Source: an uncultured Bacillota bacterium (GTDB lineage: Bacteria; Bacillota; Clostridia; Oscillospirales; Oscillospiraceae). From it: a stretch of 17,981 bases of DNA. Location of the stretch: contig CANDCW010000053.1 of assembly GCA_947383275.1 (NCBI GenBank), positions 1 through 17,981 of the forward strand. Direction: 5' to 3'. Shown in pieces: positions 1 to 7,459 of this stretch; the stretch's first letter is position 1, and each line of letters starts with the position of its first letter. The position numbers and the translations under genes were made by a program. The notes under the pieces were generated by a model. That model was not told where the DNA came from and did no database searches. It worked only from the letters and a program-made list of their open reading frames with translations.

Positions 1-1035
1 CATCTTGGGGCTGAAGTACATGGACATCATGTCGTCAAAGTACTGCTTGGCCAGGGCGGACTGGTCGTCGGTGCCGGCCATCACGTCGTAGAGCTCCTGC
101 ATGCCGCCGATGGCGGAAATGTATACATCCATAGCCTCCAGATCGGCCAGGGTAGCGGGGGATGCGCCAGCCTCCAGGTAGTTGAGCACGCCGAAAGTCA
201 TTTCATCGTCCATAGAGTAGATGTACAGCTTGCCGCCGTTGGCCTTGGCAGCGGCCACGATCTCGTCAAACTTCTGCTCCACGTAGTTGTAAGCGCCGTC
301 GGCGGACCAGTTGCACACTACGGTGTAGCCGCTAAAGACGGCGTCCAGCTGATCCTGGGTCCAGGTCTCGGTGGTCTTGTAGTTGCCGGTCTCCTTGTCC
401 TGATACTCGATCTCGCCCCGCAGGAACTGCTCGAAGCCCTCCTGGCGGCGGGAGCAGACGGTGCCATTGTCGCCGTAGAGGACGACCACGGTGTCGCCGG
501 GCTGCATGCCGTTCTTCTGGAGCCAGTAGGCGATACCGGCGCCGCACTGCCAGTTGTCGCCGGAGGCGTTGAGGATGGCGTACTTCTCGGTGGCCTCAAT
601 AATCCGGTCGAAGGAGATGAAGGGGATGCCCTCGGCGTAAAGCGCCTCCTGGCCGGCCTGGGCAGAGTCGTCCAGGGCCATCATGACCACCTCTACCGCG
701 TCGCCGTTGGCGATAATGGTATTGCACTGGTCCACCTGCTCCTCGCCGGAGGAGGCGGGCATGTACACGGCCTTGTACTGGCCGGCGGCGGTAATTTCGT
801 CGCACTTGGCCTGGGCGTACGCGCCGGCCTGAGCGGTCCAGCCGTGGTCAGGGGTGGGGCCCAGGACATATAAGGTGTTCTTGCCGTCGTTGCCGGCGGG
901 GGCGGGCGTGGACGCGGCGGGCTTGTTGGAGCCGTTGGAGCTGTTGGCGGGCGGGGTGCTGCCTCCGCCTCCGCCGCAGGCCACAAGGGCCACGGACATG
1001 GAAAGGGCCAGAGCCAGTGCTATGATCTTTTTCAT
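1..1035 (-). CDS. Sugar ABC transporter substrate-binding lipoprotein (3' end beyond window)
   Basis: The reading frame is open from the ATG at 1035 to the left edge, giving 345 residues with no stop, so only the last few residues are probably missing. The N-terminus is a lipoprotein signal: basic MKK, a hydrophobic stretch, lipobox LVAC with Cys20, then a Gly/Ser/Pro/Asn-rich linker to about residue 50. The rest resembles type-1 periplasmic binding proteins of the ribose/galactose class (LGPTPDHGWTAQAGAYA near the start, DDSAQAGQEAL and GIPFISFDR in the first lobe). Such proteins capture a monosaccharide or polyol outside the membrane and deliver it to an ABC importer. A GGAGG ribosome site lies 7 nt upstream of the ATG. 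It is third in a leftward cluster after the LacI regulator and the Gfo/Idh dehydrogenase; ATPase and permease genes probably follow outside the window. The ligand cannot be read from the sequence. Confidence 0.9.
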   Translation of the reverse strand, partial: MKKIIALALALSMSVALVACGGGGGSTPPANSSNGSNKPAASTPAPAGNDGKNTLYVLGPTPDHGWTAQAGAYAQAKCDEITAAGQYKAVYMPASSGEEQVDQCNTIIANGDAVEVVMMALDDSAQAGQEALYAEGIPFISFDRIIEATEKYAILNASGDNWQCGAGIAYWLQKNGMQPGDTVVVLYGDNGTVCSRRQEGFEQFLRGEIEYQDKETGNYKTTETWTQDQLDAVFSGYTVVCNWSADGAYNYVEQKFDEIVAAAKANGGKLYIYSMDDEMTFGVLNYLEAGASPATLADLEAMDVYISAIGGMQELYDVMAGTDDQSALAKQYFDDMMSMYFSPKM

Positions 1036-1051
1036 TGTGCTTCCTCCATAC

Positions 1052-1087
1052 AATAAAAATTTATAACAACCGCTGGCGCGGCTATTA
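1052..1087 (-). terminator. Intercistronic hairpin with U-rich tail before the binding-protein gene
   Basis: Arms 1064-1073 and 1078-1087 form a 10-bp stem with two G-U pairs and a 4-nt loop. In the leftward transcript the stem is followed by a U-rich stretch (1052-1063). It lies between the dehydrogenase stop and the lipoprotein ribosome site, so it could be a partial terminator or an mRNA-end stabiliser. Function is inferred. Confidence 0.35.
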
Positions 1088-1106
1088 ACGGGTTAAGAGG
1101 TACGGG

Positions 1107-2144
1107 TTACAGCTCCACATCCACCGGACAGCCCTCCTCCGAGGAGCGGATGGAAGCAAAGACCGCCTTCATGGACCGGGTTACGTCGCCGGCATCCAGA
1201 ACGCTGGGCCGGTTCTGAGCGACCGCCTCGACAAACTCGTCAATCACCCCGGAGGCCGTCTGGTCGTCGTTGGTCTGAATCTTCTCCAGGTCGTAGTGCT
1301 TGGCCACGCCCTCCTTGGGAATGACCGTGATAGTGTGGACCGGGTCGTCATAGATGCGCATGATGCCCTCTGTCCCGTAGAAAATGGTGGAGTTGTCCTC
1401 CGCGCCGTAGTAGGTCCAGCTGGCGGTCATGGTGCCGAAAGCGCCGGCCGAGGTCTCGTAGATGCAGATGGCGTTGTCGTCCACGCCGATCAGATGGCCG
1501 TCCGCGCCGCACTTGTCCAGCGTGAGCAGCCGGGCGGTGGTGCGGACGATGTCCTGACCCAGAATGAAGCGCAGCATGTCGGTTTTGTGGATGCCCAGGT
1601 CGGCCATGGCCCCCATAGCGGCCCGCTTTTTGTCAAAGAACCAGGTGTTGCTGCCGGGAGTGATGGACCAGGTCTCCGGCCCACCGTGGCCAAAGGTAGT
1701 GCGGAAGGTGACCACCCGGCCGATTTCGCCGGCCGCCAGCAGCTCCTTGGCCTTGACGTGGGCCTTGGCCAGACGTTGGTTCTGGCCGATGAGCAGCCGC
1801 TTGCCCGCCTTTTCCGCCTCTTCCAGCATGGCCTCGCACTCCGCCAGCGTAACGGCCATGGGTTTTTCGCACAGCACATGCTTGCCGGCCTTCAGGGCGG
1901 CGATGGACAGCTCCGCGTGGGCGTGGTTGGCCACGCAGACAGACACCGCGTCGATAGCGGGGTCGGCCAGCAGCTCTCCGGCGGAGGCATAGGCCCTGCC
2001 GCAGCACTTGGCGGCGATTTCCTCCGTGCGCTGGGCATCGGCGTCATAGAAGCCAATCAGCTTCGCGCCTTTGTTGGCAGCATACTCGGGGATGTGGCGC
2101 ACCTGGGCGATTTTGCCGCAGCCTAAAACACCAATGTTTAACAT
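1107..2144 (-). CDS. Gfo/Idh/MocA family NAD(P)-dependent sugar or polyol dehydrogenase
   Basis: This 345-residue protein has the family layout. A Rossmann nucleotide-binding motif GCGKIA is at residues 8-13, and the family-signature EKP is at 93-95 (context CEKPMAV). A helix with DLGIHKTD at 182-189 supplies the likely catalytic His186, with Lys94 as the expected general acid. The C-terminal half is the mixed alpha/beta oxidoreductase domain. Members oxidise or reduce hydroxyls of sugars, inositols and their derivatives using NAD(P). The ATG at 2144 has a GGAAGGAG ribosome site 7 nt upstream. It is 19 nt from the preceding lacI-type gene, so the two are almost certainly cotranscribed. The isomerase, binding protein and regulator around it point to sugar or inositol catabolism; the exact substrate is not visible. 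Confidence 0.92.
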   Translation of the reverse strand: MLNIGVLGCGKIAQVRHIPEYAANKGAKLIGFYDADAQRTEEIAAKCCGRAYASAGELLADPAIDAVSVCVANHAHAELSIAALKAGKHVLCEKPMAVTLAECEAMLEEAEKAGKRLLIGQNQRLAKAHVKAKELLAAGEIGRVVTFRTTFGHGGPETWSITPGSNTWFFDKKRAAMGAMADLGIHKTDMLRFILGQDIVRTTARLLTLDKCGADGHLIGVDDNAICIYETSAGAFGTMTASWTYYGAEDNSTIFYGTEGIMRIYDDPVHTITVIPKEGVAKHYDLEKIQTNDDQTASGVIDEFVEAVAQNRPSVLDAGDVTRSMKAVFASIRSSEEGCPVDVEL

Positions 2145-2163
2145 ATCAATTTCTCCTTCCGCA

Positions 2164-3186
2164 TCAATTCGTTTTTGTACTTTGGGGCGGGGCGGACGAT
2201 TCCCGCTTCATCAGGCAGTGGGGGAGGAATGTGCGCTCGGAGGAGGCCGGCTTCTCCTTTTGGAGCCCGGCCAGCAGCAGGTCCACGCTCCTCAGCCCCA
2301 TCTCGTGGCAGGGCTGGGCTACAGTGGTCAGATGGGGATGGACCATGGTGGTGTAGTCCACATCGTCAAAGCCGGTGACGGTCAGGCCGCCGGGAACCTC
2401 CAATCCCAGCTCCTGCGCCGCCGAGATCACACTGAGGGCCAGAATGTCCGACGTGCAAAAGATGGCGGTGGGCCTGGGCTCCACAGCCAGCAGAGCCCGC
2501 GCCGCAGCCTGGCCGGAGGCGAAGGAATAATCGGCGTCGGCCAGGCGGTACCACTCCGACCGAACCTCCAGGTTTTTCCGGCCCATGGCGTCCAGATACG
2601 CCTGACGGCGCAGGCGGGTGGAAATATACTGGTTGTCTGCCCCCAGCATGGCGATGCGGGTGTGGCCCAGCTGCTGGAGATATTCGATGATCTCCTGGGT
2701 GGCGGCGTAATTGTCAATGGATACCGAGGGGCAGTCCAGATCAGGAACGTATTCGCAGCACTGAACAATATGGGACTGCTGAGAGAAGCGGGCCAGCCAG
2801 CCATAGTCCCAATGGCAGCCCAGCAGGATAGCCCCATCGGCCCGGTGGCTCTCCAGCATCTTCAGGAACCGGGGTTCACTGTTGGCGTGGCCCAGGGTGT
2901 TGCATACCAGCACGCTGTATTCCAGCTCCCAGGCACGGTCGCCGATGCCGGTGAGGATGCGGGAGTAGTAGGGGTTGGAAAAGTTGGGGGCCAAGGCCAG
3001 AATAACCCGGCTCTCGTTGCGCCGCAGGTTCCGGGCAGACTGGTTGGGGACATAGTGCAGCGCGTCAATGGCCTGGCGCACCCGCTGTGCGGTGGCGGGT
3101 TTGACAGCCGGGCTATTGTTCAGCGTCCGGGATACGGTGGCGACAGACACCCCGGCGCGTTGGGCGACCTGCCCGATGGTTACCAT
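2164..3186 (-). CDS. LacI-family transcriptional regulator
   Basis: The protein begins with a canonical LacI helix-turn-helix (TIGQVAQRAGVSVATVSRTLN, split over residues 3-23) and a hinge region (YVPNQSARNLR). A periplasmic-binding-protein-like effector domain follows, with the family motif GFDDVDYTTMVHPHLTTV near the end. I place the start at the ATG at 3186 (340 residues), because GGGGGTGG lies about 6 nt upstream and the protein then starts MVTIGQVA, as LacI proteins usually do. An in-frame ATG at 3207 would add seven unlikely residues. The gene is first in the leftward operon. A palindrome between its promoter and its start suggests autorepression, and it may also act on the divergent isomerase gene. 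The effector is presumably a sugar linked to the neighbouring genes (inference). Confidence 0.93.
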   Translation of the reverse strand: MVTIGQVAQRAGVSVATVSRTLNNSPAVKPATAQRVRQAIDALHYVPNQSARNLRRNESRVILALAPNFSNPYYSRILTGIGDRAWELEYSVLVCNTLGHANSEPRFLKMLESHRADGAILLGCHWDYGWLARFSQQSHIVQCCEYVPDLDCPSVSIDNYAATQEIIEYLQQLGHTRIAMLGADNQYISTRLRRQAYLDAMGRKNLEVRSEWYRLADADYSFASGQAAARALLAVEPRPTAIFCTSDILALSVISAAQELGLEVPGGLTVTGFDDVDYTTMVHPHLTTVAQPCHEMGLRSVDLLLAGLQKEKPASSERTFLPHCLMKRESSAPPQSTKTN

Positions 3187-3214
3187 AGCGAACCACCCCC
3201 TTGACATGCCGCAT

Positions 3215-3232
3215 AATGTAATCCATTACATT
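3215..3232. promoter_or_regulatory. Perfect palindrome, candidate LacI-family operator
   Basis: AATGTAAT-CC-ATTACATT is an 8+2+8 perfect inverted repeat. It starts about 7 nt downstream of the predicted transcription start of the lacI-type gene, where binding would block the operon's own transcription. LacI-family operators are typically palindromes of this size. The link to this regulator is inferred from position. Confidence 0.6.
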
Positions 3233-3245
3233 TCTGCGTATGTAT

Positions 3246-3275
3246 ATAATAACAGTTTTACCCCCGGGCTGTCAA
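3246..3275 (-). promoter_or_regulatory. Sigma-A-like promoter of the lacI-Gfo/Idh-binding protein operon
   Basis: On the minus strand, TTGACA (3270-3275) is followed by an 18-nt spacer and TATTAT (3246-3251). The predicted start is near 3239, giving a leader of about 50 nt that contains the palindrome at 3215-3232. Confidence 0.7.
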
Positions 3276-3362
3276 ATAACTTTTATGCAATTTCTTAACT
3301 TTGTGTAATTTGGCAAACTGAGACGCTGCTTTTGTGCGTTTTGATGAATGTTGCGTTTCTGC

Positions 3363-3397
3363 TTGACAAAAACTTGTTTTACATTTAGGCTAAACGT
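3363..3397 (+). promoter_or_regulatory. Promoter of the isomerase gene with an overlapping imperfect palindrome
   Basis: TTGACA (3363-3368) is a perfect -35 hexamer. A weak -10, TAGGCT (3386-3391), follows after 17 nt. An inverted repeat ACATTTAG-G-CTAAACGT (3381-3397, one mismatch) covers the -10, so a repressor there would compete with RNA polymerase. The weak -10 may mean that an activator is needed. The predicted start near 3398 supports a downstream GTG start codon rather than upstream ones. Confidence 0.5.
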
Positions 3398-3425
3398 ACA
3401 AATAATGGAAAGGGAGCGTGGTTTC

Positions 3426-4349
3426 GTGATTCAGTTTGGTTTGCTGACCGCTATTTTGGACGGCTGGACGTATGAGGAGGCTGTCGATATCGCAGCCGGG
3501 TTAGACTTCCAGTGCTTGGAGGTGGCATGCTGGCCCACAGGAAAGGCGGAGCGCCGGTATGCCGGGGTCTCCCATATTGACGCTGGGCGGGTTTTGGAGG
3601 ATGATGGCTACGCCAAGCATGTGCTGGACTATGCGTCCGATAAAGGGATTCATATCTCGTCCCTGGCCTACTACCCCAACACGATGGACCCGGACCTGGA
3701 AAAGCGGTCTGCCGCCATCGCCCACCTGGAGACGCTGATCCGGGCCTCCGCCAAGCTTGGCGTAAATATGGTAACTACCTTCATCGGCTGCGACCAATAT
3801 AAGTCTGTGGAGGAAAATATCAAGTTGTTCCAGGAGATCTGGCCCCCCATTATCAAGCTTGCGGAGGAACAGGGCGTGAAAGTGGCCATTGAGAACTGCC
3901 CCATGCTCTTTGGCCAGGACCAGTGGCCCAACGGACAAAACCTGATGCGCTCCCCGGCCATCTATAGGAGGCTGTTTGAGCTGATCCCATCCCCGAACTT
4001 CGGTCTGAACTTCGACCCCAGCCATTACGTCTGGCAGAGGATGGACTATATCAAGACCATTTACGACTTTAAAGACCGGCTGTTCCATGTTCACTTTAAG
4101 GATATTAAGCTCTACCCTGAGAAGCTGGCCGAGTGCGGTGTTATGGCCTATCCCTTGGATTATATGTCGCCCAAACTCCCCGGTCTGGGCGATGTGGATT
4201 GGGGACAGTTTATTTCTGCGCTGAACGACATCCGCTACAGTGGCGACGCAGTCATCGAGGTGGAGGACAAGGCGTTTGAGGGCAGCCAGGAGGATATTCT
4301 CAAATCCATTCGGCTCTCCAAGCGCTACCTGGATCAGTTTATCATCTGA
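3426..4349 (+). CDS. Sugar phosphate isomerase/epimerase (xylose-isomerase-like TIM barrel)
   Basis: The 307-residue protein has the expected TIM-barrel metal-site motifs in order: AIENCP (Glu), GLNFDPSHYVW (Asp and His), FHVHFKD (His) and VIEVED (Glu). The N-terminus GLLTAILDGWTYEEAVDIAA and the segment CWPTGKAERRYAG are typical of bacterial relatives in sugar and inositol clusters. The family interconverts keto and epimeric sugars with a divalent metal. I chose the GTG at 3426 because GGAAAGGGAG ends about 9 nt upstream and the protein then starts directly on the first beta strand. An ATG at 3405 and a TTG further up are in frame but lie too close to the predicted transcription start. It is divergent from the LacI operon and presumably serves the same pathway. 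Substrate unknown. Confidence 0.88.
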   Translation: MIQFGLLTAILDGWTYEEAVDIAAGLDFQCLEVACWPTGKAERRYAGVSHIDAGRVLEDDGYAKHVLDYASDKGIHISSLAYYPNTMDPDLEKRSAAIAHLETLIRASAKLGVNMVTTFIGCDQYKSVEENIKLFQEIWPPIIKLAEEQGVKVAIENCPMLFGQDQWPNGQNLMRSPAIYRRLFELIPSPNFGLNFDPSHYVWQRMDYIKTIYDFKDRLFHVHFKDIKLYPEKLAECGVMAYPLDYMSPKLPGLGDVDWGQFISALNDIRYSGDAVIEVEDKAFEGSQEDILKSIRLSKRYLDQFII

Positions 4350-4356
4350 GAGACGA

Positions 4357-4393
4357 TGGAAAGGAGGTGCGCCGGCGGCGTGCCTCCTTTCCA
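4357..4393 (+). terminator. Hairpin after the isomerase gene
   Basis: TGGAAAGGAGG (4357-4367) pairs perfectly with CCTCCTTTCCA (4383-4393) across a 15-nt loop. There is no immediate U-run; a T-rich stretch appears only near 4424-4441. It begins 8 nt after the stop codon, so it is probably the 3' end of the transcript, by termination or processing. Confidence 0.5.
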
Positions 4394-4442
4394 CTCACTT
4401 TGGCTTCACGTTTGGCTCGCTTCGCTTTTTCTAAATTTTCTC

Positions 4443-4471
4443 TTGCAAACCGGTCCAGGGTGTGGTATAGT
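4443..4471 (+). promoter_or_regulatory. Promoter of the tRNA-Gly gene
   Basis: TTGCAA (4443-4448), a 17-nt spacer and TATAGT (4466-4471) form a strong sigma-A-like promoter. Transcription would start about 15 nt before the mature tRNA 5' end. Confidence 0.75.
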
Positions 4472-4492
4472 AAAAAAGAACTCAAGGTATAT

Positions 4493-4566
4493 GCAGGTGT
4501 AGTTCAATGGCAGAATGTCAGCTTCCCAAGCTGAACACGAGGGTTCGATTCCCTTCACCTGCTCCA
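4493..4566 (+). tRNA. tRNA-Gly, anticodon CCC
   Basis: The cloverleaf can be drawn directly. Acceptor GCAGGTG (4493-4499) pairs with CACCTGC (4556-4562). The D arm contains AGTTCAATGGCAGAA. The anticodon stem is TCAGC/GCTGA with loop TTCCCAA, giving anticodon CCC, which reads GGG. The T arm has GGGTTCGATTCCC. The discriminator T and the 3' CCA (4564-4566) are encoded in the DNA. Length is 74 nt including CCA. It is a single-gene transcription unit with its own promoter and terminator. Confidence 0.97.
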
Positions 4567-4570
4567 ATGC

Positions 4571-4618
4571 AGACAAAGGCAGGCGCATGATATTTACATC
4601 ATGCGCCTGCCTTTGTCT
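4571..4618 (+). terminator. Terminator of the tRNA-Gly gene, 21-bp perfect stem
   Basis: Arms 4571-4591 and 4598-4618 are perfectly complementary over 21 bp around a 6-nt loop (ATTTAC), followed by a moderately T-rich tail. It also lies just past the stop of the convergent LCP gene, so it may terminate both directions. Confidence 0.8.
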
Positions 4619-4638
4619 TTGTTCAAATTTGCAGTGCC

Positions 4639-5802
4639 TTATCCCTGGATATAATGTGTCGCTTTGGCCAGATTCATGTCCTCCAGGGTCAAGTCCCGGT
4701 CGTAGGGGTTGATGAAACGGTTCACTGCATCCAAGGTCCCCTCTGGATCCAGCTCAAAACACCATTTATAACCGCGGTACACCCCGTCTCCACGGCCGGG
4801 GAGAGTGGCTGTCTCCACAGAGGAGGAGAGGTCCAGATTGATGGCCTGGCTGGCAAAGTACATCATATTGTCCAGGGTCAGGTCGGTGCTCACATTCTTG
4901 TTGAAAATCTCTACAAAGCCGTTGATTTTGGTAAGGCTGTCCCAGGAAAGCACCTTCTTGGCCAGGGCGATCAGCAGCTTCTGCTGGGTGTCGGTGCGGC
5001 CCACGTCAGAGTAGCCGGTGGATTTGCCGTTTTCATCCGGGTTGTCCTTCCGGAACCGGGCTACCTCCATGGCCTGCTGGCCGCCCAGCTTCTGCTGGCC
5101 CTTTTTGTAGTGGATGTGCAGGTCCTGAATGGGGTCGTCGTAGTTCATGTTGCAGGGGACATAGAAATCAATGCCCCCAAGGTAGTCCACCAGGGTGATG
5201 AAGCCCTTGATATTTACCTTGATGTAGCCATCAATGGGGATGCCCAACATTTGGGAGATGTCCTCTACCCGCTGCTCCACGCCTCCCTTGCCGTAGGCCA
5301 GCTTGGGGTGTCCGCTCTCTCTGGCGGTGATGGTGTCCCGGGGGACAGAGACAACCCCCACGGTCTGCTTCACTGTGTCGTAGCACATGACCATCATGGT
5401 GTCTGTCCGTGTACCGTCCTTGTCGGTGGCGGCCAAGAGGATGTTGTAGACCCCGTCCCGGCGATTCAAAATGGGCTCCGCCGGAACAGCCGGGTCCACT
5501 GTATTGGTGGTATCGGAGCTCGTTCCGAAGTTGGGTCCCAGGGAATTCCCGGCCTGGTTTTTAGGAGGCTGAGGCGGCTGTTCCTGCTCCGGGGGCTTAA
5601 TCATCAGGCTAAAACCGATGTAAACTGCCACGATAAGGGCGGAGATAATGACCAGCGCCTTATAAAATCCAGAGGCCACCGAAGCCGCGGCGCTCCGGCG
5701 CTTGGGTTTGGGAGCCTGACGGGAGGGCGCGGACCGCCGGGTCGCCATGCGGCGAGGGGAAGGGTCGTCCCGATAGTCTGAGCGCCGGCGGCGTACATTC
5801 AT
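4639..5802 (-). CDS. LytR-CpsA-Psr (LCP) family cell-wall glycopolymer ligase
   Basis: A basic cytoplasmic N-terminus of about 45 residues is followed by one transmembrane helix (about 47-67), a Pro/Gln-rich linker and an extracellular LCP domain. The LCP signatures are visible: DGTRTDTMM near residues 129-137, SVPRD at 152-156, and late arginines in VARFRKD and DVGRTDTQQKLL. These proteins bind polyprenyl-phosphate and transfer wall teichoic acid or capsule-like polymers to peptidoglycan at the outer face of the membrane. I start at the ATG at 5802 (387 residues); an in-frame TTG at 5817 is possible and adds five residues. It is a monocistronic unit with its own promoter. Which polymer it attaches cannot be told. 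Confidence 0.92.
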   Translation of the reverse strand: MNVRRRRSDYRDDPSPRRMATRRSAPSRQAPKPKRRSAAASVASGFYKALVIISALIVAVYIGFSLMIKPPEQEQPPQPPKNQAGNSLGPNFGTSSDTTNTVDPAVPAEPILNRRDGVYNILLAATDKDGTRTDTMMVMCYDTVKQTVGVVSVPRDTITARESGHPKLAYGKGGVEQRVEDISQMLGIPIDGYIKVNIKGFITLVDYLGGIDFYVPCNMNYDDPIQDLHIHYKKGQQKLGGQQAMEVARFRKDNPDENGKSTGYSDVGRTDTQQKLLIALAKKVLSWDSLTKINGFVEIFNKNVSTDLTLDNMMYFASQAINLDLSSSVETATLPGRGDGVYRGYKWCFELDPEGTLDAVNRFINPYDRDLTLEDMNLAKATHYIQG

Positions 5803-5849
5803 GTATCTCTCTTCCAAAGGGGGTCCCTCCCCAAAAATGATTCCCCCTC

Positions 5850-5878
5850 AGTATACTCGGTTCGACCTGCTTCGGCAA
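5850..5878 (-). promoter_or_regulatory. Promoter of the LCP gene
   Basis: On the minus strand, TTGCCG (5873-5878) is followed by a 17-nt spacer and TATACT (5850-5855), about 48 nt upstream of the chosen start codon. Confidence 0.65.
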
Positions 5879-5921
5879 GGGTTAATTGCGTCAATTCATA
5901 AAAAGTTCAGAATTATGTCAA

Positions 5922-5955
5922 CACTTCCGCCTGCCCGAAACAGCAGGCGGAAGTG
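5922..5955 (-). terminator. Hairpin after the sigma/partner operon
   Basis: CACTTCCGCCTGC (5922-5934) pairs perfectly over 13 bp with 5943-5955 around an 8-nt loop. It sits just past the stop of the membrane-anchored partner gene. The following minus-strand tail (TTGACATAATT) is only moderately U-rich. Confidence 0.6.
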
Positions 5956-5963
5956 CTGCTTCT

Positions 5964-7439
5964 TTATAGGGTTTCGCACACCATTTCCCATACCTGGGCG
6001 GCAGTGAGGCCGTCACAGCGGTAGGACACTACAACCCCGCCGGGGTGGATGACATCGAAGGAGTAGGTCATGCCGCCGGTGTCGTGCTCCCGGCCCCGGG
6101 CCTCCACAATGGCCAGGGACATATCCTCCGCCCGGAAGGCGGGGTGGTCCACCGTCTCACGGTACTCCTCGGGCACGCTGTCACACCAGGGAATCTCATA
6201 CAGCCGCAGGTCGTAGCTGGCCGGGTTGTCCGGATCAACCGGGTTGCAGGTGTAGCAGCCGTCCCGGTAGACGGCTACCTCCACGTTGTCGTACCCCCGA
6301 CTCCAGCGGACAAAGAGCATATTCTGGATCCCCTCCTGATAGCTGAGACGGCCGTAAAACTCCTTATTTCCGGTGTAAGAGCTGTAGCCCTCCGGTTCCG
6401 ACGCGGGCAGATAGGGGGCGAACTCCGCCTCCTGCCGGGCCTGGGCCAGGGTGGAGAATTCCTCCTCCCGCCAGGCGGGGATGTGTTCCGCAGTTTTCAG
6501 GTGGTCCAGATACAGCCCGCCGGTCAGGGCCTGGCGGACAAATAGGGCGTTGAAGGTCTGGGAGCCGCCCAGGTCCAAATTCTCCCCTCCGCTGTACTCC
6601 GCCTGCATCAGGCTGTTCTGGTTTACGAAGCGGACGCCGATGTTATTCTGCGTCATGAACTCGCTGCCGCAGATGTAGTCGGTCTCGCCGTCGCCGTTCC
6701 GGTCGTAGACCTGGCTCCAGCCGGCCACCTCCACGCCGTTAAACTCGCTCAGCTCATCCCCCCGGTTCATGTCTACGCAACAGTTGAAGGGCAGGTCGCC
6801 CAGGCGCAGCTCCAACTCGAATTCGGCCCGGCCCTTTTCGCCGTAGACGGTCAGCTCGGTGAGCTGGCCCTGGCCGTCGTACCAGGCGGAGCCATGGACG
6901 AAATAGCCGTCCCAGAAGAGCGTCCAGGGCAGGTCGCCCTGTTCTGTTTTGGGGTGGTCCGCCTGGGGTTTGCCCTCGGGGCCCCAGAAAATGGTTTGGA
7001 TATCCTCCTTGGTCAGGTCCACAAAAAAGGACCCCGGTGCGTAGGCCCGGGAGAGGGCCATGTCAGGGATGCCGGTCCGGTCCCGATAGTCGATGCCGGG
7101 GATCATGGGAAACGTCAGCTTCTCTGTGGCGCTGGAATCGCCGACCACAAAGCCGGTCTCCCAGTCCCCCAGCGCGACAGTTCCCGAGGGAAGGGGGCGG
7201 TCCTCCGGGACAGAGGAGCCATCCAGTGTGAGCTGGCTGCCGGACTGGGCCGGCGCCGGGGCTGGCGCGGGAGAGAGCTTCCACACCCCCACGCCGAGGA
7301 CTAGGGCGGCGCAGGCGGCCAGGGCCCCGCATTTTGCCCAGGGGCGGGCGGTCCGCCTGGGGGCCTTCAGCTCCAGCAGCTTGGCGTGGGTCTCTCGGGA
7401 AATTTCCTGACGGTCCATATACGAACGATAATATCTCAT
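5964..7439 (-). CDS. Membrane-anchored protein, putative anti-sigma partner of the ECF sigma factor
   Basis: I do not recognise the family with confidence. The 491-residue protein has a short cytoplasmic N-terminus (about 35 residues, Arg/Lys-rich), one transmembrane helix at about 36-54, an Ala/Pro-rich linker (PAPAPAPAQ) and a large extracytoplasmic region of about 425 residues rich in Asp, Glu, Tyr and Trp. A DRNGDGETDYICG segment could bind a metal ion such as calcium. The ATG at 7439 has AAGGAG 6 nt upstream and lies 20 nt after the sigma gene stop, so the two are cotranscribed. By position and topology it is the likely anti-sigma factor or sensor, although the N-terminus lacks the zinc-binding HxxxCxxC motif of classic anti-sigma domains. 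It could instead be a surface protein controlled by the same sigma factor. Confidence 0.7.
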   Translation of the reverse strand: MRYYRSYMDRQEISRETHAKLLELKAPRRTARPWAKCGALAACAALVLGVGVWKLSPAPAPAPAQSGSQLTLDGSSVPEDRPLPSGTVALGDWETGFVVGDSSATEKLTFPMIPGIDYRDRTGIPDMALSRAYAPGSFFVDLTKEDIQTIFWGPEGKPQADHPKTEQGDLPWTLFWDGYFVHGSAWYDGQGQLTELTVYGEKGRAEFELELRLGDLPFNCCVDMNRGDELSEFNGVEVAGWSQVYDRNGDGETDYICGSEFMTQNNIGVRFVNQNSLMQAEYSGGENLDLGGSQTFNALFVRQALTGGLYLDHLKTAEHIPAWREEEFSTLAQARQEAEFAPYLPASEPEGYSSYTGNKEFYGRLSYQEGIQNMLFVRWSRGYDNVEVAVYRDGCYTCNPVDPDNPASYDLRLYEIPWCDSVPEEYRETVDHPAFRAEDMSLAIVEARGREHDTGGMTYSFDVIHPGGVVVSYRCDGLTAAQVWEMVCETL

Positions 7440-7459
7440 AAAAAACTCCTTTTTGTAGC

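Noticed and set aside
318..986. Several short open frames at the left end
   Set aside because: They are out-of-frame shadows of the binding lipoprotein, which is open to the window edge and has a signal peptide and lipobox.
2071..3204. Long plus-strand open frame opposite the LacI gene
   Set aside because: Composition is Gly/Gln-rich antisense noise; the LacI helix-turn-helix and motifs lie on the minus strand.
3348..3425. N-terminal extension of the isomerase
   Set aside because: It would begin upstream of the predicted transcription start and adds residues absent from the fold; GTG 3426 has the ribosome site.
4394..4442. Possible U-tract terminator or att site next to the tRNA
   Set aside because: The T-rich stretch is too far from the hairpin for a classic terminator, and no direct repeat of the tRNA 3' end or integrase is present in the window.
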